42,500 nt of DNA from Prorocentrum cordatum (Eukaryota; Sar; Dinophyceae; Prorocentrales; Prorocentraceae), in contig CAUYUJ010019248.1 of the NCBI GenBank assembly GCA_963575745.1, forward strand, positions 718,015 to 760,514. Reading direction: 5' to 3'. Below the pieces are notes generated by a model that saw nothing but the letters and a program-made list of their open reading frames with translations, ran no database searches and had not been told where the DNA came from. How positions within the stretch are numbered: position 1 is the first letter of the stretch; each line of letters starts with the position of its first letter. A program made the position numbers and the translations under genes. Below, in pieces: positions 35,447 to 42,500 of this stretch.

Positions 35447-36180
35447 GCCTGATCATCCAACTCCAAATTGCCATGCCCATGTTCACCTCAACACAGTAGC
35501 GGGCTAATATATCCAGTGCGAAGACGCGGGCCTGCTCCTCGATCCTCCCGATCATCTCCTCCGCGACGGCGTTGGGCTTGCTGCTGTGCCTGGGCACTGC
35601 ATCTCGGACGCACTGCTGGGGAAGGGTGTCCTTCACTTTGTTGCCGATGGTCACGATCGCGGCCTCGTTGTCCGACCTGATGATGAACCTCCCTAGGCAC
35701 AGCGACCTCACAAAGCTCAAGACGTTCGGGGCGAGGTGGTCCGACGCCGTTTTGGACGGAGACGGGATAGACCTCGGCATGCCCGTGTCGTGGTCCACGC
35801 AGACGAGCGTAGTGCCTTGCCCCATTGCCTCCATGCTCGGGTCCACCTCGCCGCTGAGCTCGGACTTGATGATGCAGAGGTCGCTCGCTATCGTTGGTTG
35901 TCGTAGGTCCCTCTTGCATGCGCTACTTTGCCAGTAGGGGATCATTTCTGGCGCGCCCCATCTGGCACCGCTCGCGCCAGGGCGCCGCTGGCAGGTGCGT
36001 CAGGTAGTGCGCCTGCCTTGCCTCCTCCGTCGGCGGCGCCGTCGGCCCTGGAAGAACTCGCGGCTCGACTGGCCCTGATTCGGATCTCCCGAGCTCCTCG
36101 AGCCTCCGCGCTAGATACTCCTGCCCTCTGATCCTCGCGCGCCTCCTCTCCTCTCCTCTCTTGCTCGCACTCTCGCCCAC
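35262..36180 (-). pseudogene. Integrase remnant, two frames
   Basis: The N-terminal zinc region (EARQAHYLTHLPAAPWRERC) has Arg where the first Cys of WCxxC is expected. The core lies in a second frame: SDLCIIKSEL, VCVDHDTGM, FIIRSDNEAAI, VAEEMIGRIEEQAR, and MIRHARWCIGRFHVRGSGQT. The D, D and E positions look kept. A frameshift at about 35,940 separates the two parts. Confidence 0.8.
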
Positions 36181-37048
36181 AGCTCAGCCCCGCGCGTTGG
36201 CTCGCCCAGCTCCCGTCGCCTAGAGGCGGATCCTCGACCTGATCTGGTACTCCAGCTGGTGATTGATCTCCGCCTGGTGCCTGATGTCCCCCTGGTGCTT
36301 GGTCTCCACCTCGTGCCTGGTCATCTCGGCGTGCCGCCATCTCGCTGTCGACCGTCGCATTCATCCCAAGGGGCTCGCCCTTGTCATTGCTGATCTGGAT
36401 GGGGATATCCCACGAGTTCCTCGCGATCCTGAAGTGGGCCCTGCTCGCCTCGCCGTCGGGCCTGACCTTGCTCACCCGCATGCCACCATAATCCACTATG
36501 ACGCCGTCCCTCTGCAGCTTCCCCACGCTGGTGATGACATTGGTGACGTTCACCACGCGACAGCTCAGAGCGACCTCCATGGTGTCCACGTCGCCAAAGA
36601 TCATCTCCACCAATCTCTCTCCGCTCTCCCTGATAGTCGTGCCTGTCACGCTCTTGAAGCCGCTCCCTCGCGCACTCGGCTCTGTCGCCGACGGCGCGAA
36701 CATCTGCTCCAGGACAAAATTGTCGTCTGCTCCAGAATCGAACAGCGCGGTCTTGTAGCCATCCGAAATCCTCATGATGAGTGCTCCGATCATCCATGAT
36801 GAATTGGTTGGAAAGGGCTCCTGTCGGAGCACAGTCTGGCAGCGATCATCCGGCACCGTTTGGAGTGCACCAACTCGTGGCCTATGCGCCTGCGAAGCGC
36901 TGTCATTCGGGCTCACAGTAAGGGCTGTAGAGGGCGACGCCTCCGAGACTTGGGAAACGCCTCCGCGTTCACGCTCAGCCCTCCTTTCTCGGCCGTCAGC
37001 CTCCGACAATCCTGTCGACGATGCCCCCGCATCCAACAGTGAAGGCAT
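35942..37048 (-). pseudogene. Aspartic protease region
   Basis: KTALFDSGADDNFV carries the protease DSGA motif, with VGKLQRDGVIVDYGG downstream as expected for the second half of the fold. The frame then runs through a GGDQAPGGHQ-type repeat into Arg-rich sequence. Upstream it overlaps the zinc-knuckle frame, so a frameshift at about 36,960 joins them. Confidence 0.8.
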
Positions 37049-37254
37049 TCTCCGTTGAAGTACGGCGCCAGAGGAGGTGGGTAGCCCTTGCCATCCGGCT
37101 TGCCTCCTCTGCCTCCTCCTTTGGGGCTCGAAGCGCCTCTGCCCTTGCCGCCGCCGTAGCTGCTCTGGTTCTGGTTGCTGTTCCAGTTCTTGCCACCGCC
37201 GTAGCTACCCTGGTTTTGGTCAAAGTGAGGGGGCTGAACCGAATGGTCATTCAC
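36913..37254 (-). pseudogene. Gag C-terminal part with CCHC knuckle
   Basis: SYGGGKNWNSNQNQSSYGGG repeats precede CLHCWMRGHRRQDC (C-x2-C-x4-H-x4-C), the nucleocapsid knuckle. It is separated from the rest of Gag by the 37,290-38,345 insertion. Confidence 0.8.
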
Positions 37255-37289
37255 TGTCCCTGGGTGCGTGGCTGAAGTGGAATTCCGCG

Positions 37290-37425
37290 ATGCGGGTTCT
37301 TGTCATTGTTGTTGTTGTTGGTGGTGGTGGTGGTGGTGTTGTTTTTGTTTTTGTTGTTTCTTGTTCGTTGTTTGTTGCTTGCTGTGTGTTGTTTGTTGTT
37401 TGTTGGTTGTTGTTTGTTGTTAATG

Positions 37426-37457
<32 letters not shown>

Positions 37458-37459
37458 GG

Positions 37460-37539
<80 letters not shown>

Positions 37540-38345
37540 GGTGCTGGTGTTGTTGTTTGTTGTTTGTTGTTTGTTGTCGTCGTCCCGCCCGCGACCCGCC
37601 CCGCGACCCACCCGCGACCCACCCCGCGACCCACCCCGCGACCCACCCGCGACCCACCCCGCGACCCACCCGCGACCACCCCGCGACCCACCCGCGACCC
37701 ACGTTCGACCCACCCCGCGACCCGCCCGCGACCCACCCCGAGACCCCCCGGGCGACCCACCCGCGACCCACCGGCGACCCACCCGCGACCCACCCCGCGA
37801 CTTTTTCGGCGCCTGCGGCGGGTTTCTTTTGTATTGGTTCCAGGTGGAGAACCTGCGACCCACCCGCGACCCAAATCTCGCCCGCGACCCACCCGCGACC
37901 CACCGCGACCCACCCGCGACCCACGGCGCCTGCGGCGGGCTTCTTTTGCATTTGTTCCAAGTGGAGAACCTGCGACCCACCCGCGACCCAAACCGCGTTC
38001 AGTGTACAAATCAAAATTTTCGGCGCCTGCGGCGGGCTGCTTTTGAATAGATTCCAGGTGGAGGTGGAGAGCCCGCGACCCACCCGCGACCCAACCTACG
38101 TTCACTGAACAAGCCAAAAATTCGGCGCCTGCGGCGGGCTGTTTTTGCATTCGTTCGGGGTGGCCCACCAGCGATTCCCCCCCGCGCTGAACTTGTCAGA
38201 GCACGACGACGACGATGGGGACGAGGACGCGGACGAGGAAGAGGAGGAGGAGGAGCAGGAGGAGGAGGGCGCCATCAACAGGGAAGGTGATGGCCACGAG
38301 GACCGCCGGCTCGACGCCCGCGTCGCCCGCGCCCGCCCCCTCACT
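37290..38345. repeat. repeat-filled insertion in element 2 Gag
   Basis: 37,290-37,575 is TTG/GGT triplets. 37,580-38,100 is CGCGACCCACC-type short repeats. A ~100-bp unit, TTCGGCGCCTGCGGCGGGCT followed by TTTTGnATT, recurs at about 37805, 37924, 38019 and 38121. The end (38,200-38,340) is GACGA/GGAGGA-rich. No gene. It lies between two parts of one Gag protein. Confidence 0.75.
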
Positions 38346-38346
38346 C

Positions 38347-39237
38347 TTATCTGTAGTTGCGGGGTGCCACATAGCTATTCCAGCCCTTGCTGCCTTTCGG
38401 GTCGCTCTTGCCGCCACCTTTGTCTCCTTTGGGGTCCCTGCCTTTGTCTCCTTTGGGGCCGCGCCTGTTGTCGCGGCACTGCAGGGCCCCGATCTCCATG
38501 GGCACGGGACCTCCTCCAGTGTTCCTGGACGCCGTCATGATCCGACCCGTCGCGTCGTAGCCGCTCGATCCGTAGAGGTAGTAGGACTCGATCACCGACC
38601 TTCGTGCCGCGCCGTCTCCTCCTGCCTGGGGCATGCTCTTCCGGATGGTCTCCTCCATGGATGTGGGCGCCCACTTGGCCAGGACTGCGATCTTGGTCGA
38701 CTGACTCACCGTCTCGCCCGTCTCGCGCCCGCAGGCGCCCAGCCTCGTGTCCCAGTCGGCCAGCACCTCCAGGAAAGGCCTCGCCATGCGAACTCTCTCT
38801 TTATGTCGGGCGCCAGCAGTCCGATCCGCATGCTCGTCGTCCCGCCTTCCCACCTTCGGCGCGCACTCGCGCGGTGCAGCATTCGCCAGAGGAGGAAGCG
38901 ATTGTGCTTCTCGCACCGCCTTTTGCCACCGAAAGCGCCTCGCCGTCGACGCTCTGGGCGAGCACGTGATACATGGTCTTGGCCACCTCTTTCGCCTCAC
39001 GCGACATCCTCTCCATGTCCACCTCCGTGTCACTGTCGACGCTCAGCGAGAAGTCGAGCAGGTCCTCGATGTCGACCGTCCATGCCCACTGGCTTCGGCA
39101 TGAGACCAAAGAAAGAAAGACTCCGCCTGGAAGCTCCACAGCGTCCAGTTCGCATCGGCGCCGTCGAACCTCTTGAGGTTGCCGATGCATCGCGTGTCCA
39201 CTAAGCCAGGGCCCTGGTACCTCAGCGGGTTGGCCAT
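38347..39237 (-). pseudogene. Gag N-terminal and central part, several frameshifts
   Basis: The first frame (from ATG 39237) reads GLVDTRCIGNLKRFDG, then ANWTLWSFQAESFF, the start of a copia Gag. A second frame continues DIEDLLDFSLSVDSDTEVDM and AKTMYHVLAQSVDGEAL; the original frame then gives EVLADWDTRLGACGRETGET and VPMEIGALQCRDNRRG. At least two indels are needed to join them. Confidence 0.8.
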
Positions 39238-39291
39238 CCGACTGCACCGTTGGCCCTGCTCGTCGAGCGCACGCCCAAAAGGTCTCGAAGC

Positions 39292-39307
39292 GTACGCTCC
39301 GCTACCA
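39292..39307 (-). promoter_or_regulatory. Element 2 primer binding site
   Basis: The sense strand TGGTAGCGGAGCGTAC abuts the 5' LTR. The first 12 bases are identical to those of element 1, so both probably use the same tRNA primer. Confidence 0.8.
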
Positions 39308-39611
39308 CGTTCCGATGTCGATCTCTATCACGATGATGCGCTTTTGCACTGCGGCCACGCGCCGCCAATCTCTGCTGTCGCGCACGCGCTGACTCCAGCG
39401 CTCTGTGAGATCTTCACACGCGGGCTCACTGGAGCCAGCCTCTGAGGCCGAAATGGCTTGAGCCAAAATGGGCCGCAGAGGCTCTAGAAATCCAAACGCA
39501 ACGCTGGGGGACCGACTGCGGGCCACTGGAATCAACATAGAAGATGTGAGCCACATTGTTGTCCCACGGGGCGCTCTGCCCTACACCTGGTATACGAGAT
39601 TATCCTGAACG
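39308..39611 (-). repeat. Element 2 5' LTR
   Basis: Aligns end to end with 32586-32866 but has CG where TG and CA stood at the ends, and a 23-bp extra segment next to the leader-like sequence. Confidence 0.9.
39457..39471 (-). promoter_or_regulatory. spliced-leader-like sequence in element 2 5' LTR
   Basis: Sense CCATTTTGGCTCAAG, identical to the 3' 15 nt of the dinoflagellate spliced leader. The bases before it (GCGGC) differ from the leader. No TATA-like box is seen upstream. Confidence 0.8.
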
Positions 39612-39616
39612 TTGTC

Positions 39617-39879
39617 GGCATAATCATCATCATAACCACCATCATTCTTATCACAACCATCATCACCACCGTCATCATCATCAGCCTCATCATCAGCATC
39701 ACCATCGTCATCGTCATCGCCATCATAATCGCCGACATCAGCATCACAATAATCGTCATCGTAGCCATCGTCGGTGACATCATCGTCATCATCAACATCA
39801 TCATCACCACCATCATCATCACAACCACCGTCACCATTATCATCACCACCATCCTCACCATCGTAATCGCCATCGCCGG

Positions 39880-39923
<44 letters not shown>

Positions 39924-42500
39924 CCATCGTAATCGTCACTGTCGGCATCATCATCATCGTCACCATCATCAGCATCACAACCATCGTCATCAAAACCATC
40001 ATCACCACCATCGCAAGCAACATCGTCACCTTCATCGTCGGTGTCCGCATCACAATCGTCACTATGGACATCGTCATCGCCGGCATCATCAACATCATCA
40101 TCACAATCATCAACATCACCACAATCACATTCGGCATCATCGGCATCACCATCATCATCATCATCATCACCATCACCACCATCATCACCACCAACAGCAT
40201 AAGCATCAGCATCATCACCATCATTGCCATCACCATCGCCACCAACATCACCATCGTCACCGTCATATTATCATAGTCATCGCTGACATCATCATCATCA
40301 TCGTCATCGCCACCACCATCGTCGCCATTATCAGCATCATCACCATCATCAGCACAATCATCGTTATCATCGTCATCCCCACCACCATCATCAGCATCGC
40401 CATCATCATCGTCTGCACCATCATTGGCATCACCATCGTAATCGCCATTCTCGGCGTCATCATCATGATTACCATCGTCATAGTCATGATCAGCCTCGCC
40501 ACCGTCATTCTCATCATCATCGCTATCATAATCACCATCATCACCACCATCGCCATCATCTTCATCATTCTCATCTGCATGGTCGTCATCATCATCACCA
40601 CAGTCATCTTCATCATTGGCATCATCACCATCATCACCATCACCATTATCAGCATCACCAGCATCATCATCATCATCACCACAATCATCACCATCACCAT
40701 CAGTGTCGTCATCATTAAAACCACCATCACAATGGCCATCATCCTTGTCACCTTCATCATCGGCATCAGCATCACCACCATCGTCATCGTCACCGCTATC
40801 GCTATCATCATCATCATCATCGCCATCATCAACATCATCGTCACCGTCATCGACACCGTCGGCATACTCATCATCACCATCGTCATTGTCGGCATCATCA
40901 CCATCATCATCATCATCGTCATCATCAGAATCATCATCACCATAATCATCATCATTGTCGTCATCATGGTCATCGCTGTCATCGTTTTCATCATCAATAC
41001 CACAATCATGATCATCACCGCTATGACCATCAGCATCATCATCGTCTTGGTTTATATCATCGTCGTCGTCATGCTCATCATCATCATCATCCCAGTCCTC
41101 ATCATCACCACCATCATCATCTTCACCAACATCATCATCATCATCGACGTCACCATCGTCATCGTCGGCATCATCATTATCATCGTCATCCGCATCAGAA
41201 TTACCCTCGTCACCGTTGCCATGATCATCACCATCGTCAGAATCAGCATCATCACCGTCATCATCATCACCACCATCATTCTCATCATCGACGCCAACAG
41301 CATCATCAGCATCAACACCACCATCGTCATCACCAACATCATCATCATCATCATCACCAGCATCGTCATCATCACCACCATCACAACCGTCGTCACCATC
41401 ACCATTTTCATCATCATCATCATCATCATCGTCATCGTCATTGTCGGCATCATCGTCATCATCACCACCCCCATCATCATCGTCGACAGCATCATCATCA
41501 TCACCATCGGCTGCATTACCATCGTCGCCATCAGCATCAGCACCACCAGTATCATCACCACCTCCATCATCATCATCAGCAGCATCATCATCGTCGTCGT
41601 CATCATCATCACCAACGCCCTCTTCGGCATCACCAACATACCCAACACCCTCATCACCATCGTCGTCTTCGTAATCACCATCACCATCATCGTCGACATC
41701 ACAATCATCCGCATCACAATCACCATCACCATCATCACCACCATCACCATTACCATCAACAGCATCATCATCGTCACAATCATCATCATCGTCATCGTGA
41801 TCGCCTGCACCATCATCGTCATCATCGTCCCCATCGTCATCATCACATATCGTCACCCCCGTCGTCGCCATTATCATCGTCACCGTTGGCATCTTCATCA
41901 TCATCATCACCATCATCATCATCGCCCTCATCATCACCATTAATATCACCATCACCACCGTCATCAACGCTGTCATCATCACCACCATCACTATCATCGT
42001 CGTCCCCCTTATCATCGTCACCATCATCATTGTCGTCATCGCCATCGTCATCATCACCATTAGCATTACCAACATCCTTATCTTCGTCATCGTCATCATC
42101 AGCAGCATCACCATCATCGGCATCATGCTCATCCGCATGATCACCATAATTACAGTATTATCAGCACGGCCATCATCATCATCACCATCATCATCGCCAT
42201 CATCCTCATAATCACCACCATCGCCATCGTAAGGAATCATCATTATCAACACCATCGTCATCGACGTCGTTGGCACTATCGTTACCAACATCATCATCAT
42301 CACCACCATCGTCATCACCTTTGCCATCGTCATCATCACCATCGTCATTGTCATGGTCGGGATCATCATCATCATCATCATCATCACCATCGTCATCGCC
42401 ACTGTCGGCATCATCATCACCATCATTACCATCATCGTCATCGTCACCATCACAAACACCATCATCAAAATCACCATCATTATCATCATCACCATCATCA
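39617..42500. repeat. (TCA)n imperfect triplet array, runs off the window
   Basis: A continuation of the 29,241-32,580 array beyond element 2. The 988-codon minus frame (poly-Asp/poly-Met) is a by-product of period-3 repetition, although its first codons on the left run into the LTR. Confidence 0.95.

Larger units (their letters stand above)
32581..39616 (-). mobile_element. Element 2: decayed ~7-kb copia-like LTR retrotransposon
   Basis: LTRs 32586-32866 and 39308-39611 share their full length but differ at about 30 positions plus a 23-bp indel, so it is much older than element 1. TTGTC is duplicated at both outer edges (32581-32585, 39612-39616). Genes run on the minus strand in the order Gag, protease, integrase, RT, RNase H. 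Every domain is broken by frameshifts or stops, and a ~1-kb repeat-filled insertion splits Gag. It sits inside the triplet array. Confidence 0.92.

Noticed and set aside
39532-42498. 988-codon minus-strand open frame of poly-Asp and poly-Met
   Set aside because: It is a by-product of an imperfect TCA/TGA triplet array: every frame is open, there is no domain, and it runs out of the LTR.

Overview
The window looks like nuclear DNA of a dinoflagellate. It has no bacterial features and no recognisable host gene. The evidence for a dinoflagellate is: (i) both LTR retrotransposons carry, in their LTRs and in the sense direction, sequence matching the 3' part of the dinoflagellate trans-spliced leader (15 nt CCATTTTGGCTCAAG in one LTR); (ii) a degenerate CCCTAAA telomere-like tract; (iii) very large amounts of strand-asymmetric simple repeat (CAT/TCA, CTC/GAG, GGCTGA, TTG, CGACCCACC); (iv) Ty1/copia-type polyproteins of unusual length. 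The species cannot be named from the sequence alone.

Layout. 1-780 is (TCA)n. 781-11,737 is gene-poor, GC-rich and repeat-dominated. It holds two small foldback (MITE-like) families, A with GTCGGGC termini and B with CAGACC...GGTCTG termini. It also holds a 73-bp tandem array, a GGCTGA array, 27-bp G-rich tandem repeats, facing polypyrimidine/polypurine tracts, a 1-kb duplicated unit (8.5-10.4 kb), a telomere-like tract and a nested palindromic foldback (10,908-11,081). 11,738-27,773 is a complete ~16-kb LTR retrotransposon (element 1) on the minus strand, with near-identical LTRs, a 5-bp target duplication CAGAC and a tRNA primer binding site. 27,774-29,240 is GC-rich flank with a family A copy and more GGA/CCT tracts. 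29,241-32,580 and 39,617-42,500 are one (TCA)n array split by a second, older and decayed ~7-kb copia-like element (element 2, 32,586-39,611, target duplication TTGTC).

Element 1, read on the minus strand, runs: 5' LTR; a two-membrane-segment ORF starting at the first AUG after the leader-like sequence; Gag with a CCHC knuckle; an ORF with a Tpt1/KptA-like RNA 2'-phosphotransferase domain; an ORF joining a RING-H2 finger to an aspartic protease; an ORF with a methyltransferase-like motif and two C2HC fingers; integrase; reverse transcriptase and RNase H; 3' LTR. This copy is damaged by two in-frame TGA codons, about three frameshifts and loss of the first integrase Asp.

The most striking signal is a family of at least 28 perfect 14-nt hairpins scattered through element 1 and seen nowhere else in the window. 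On the sense RNA each reads GCNNG-GNRA-CNNGC. The two middle base pairs vary in nine combinations but always stay complementary, and the loop is GAAA, GCAA, GUAA, GGAA or GAGA. They lie inside open reading frames, mostly encoding GNxP, but are tolerated in all three frames. This is a covarying GNRA-tetraloop palindrome family embedded in coding sequence.
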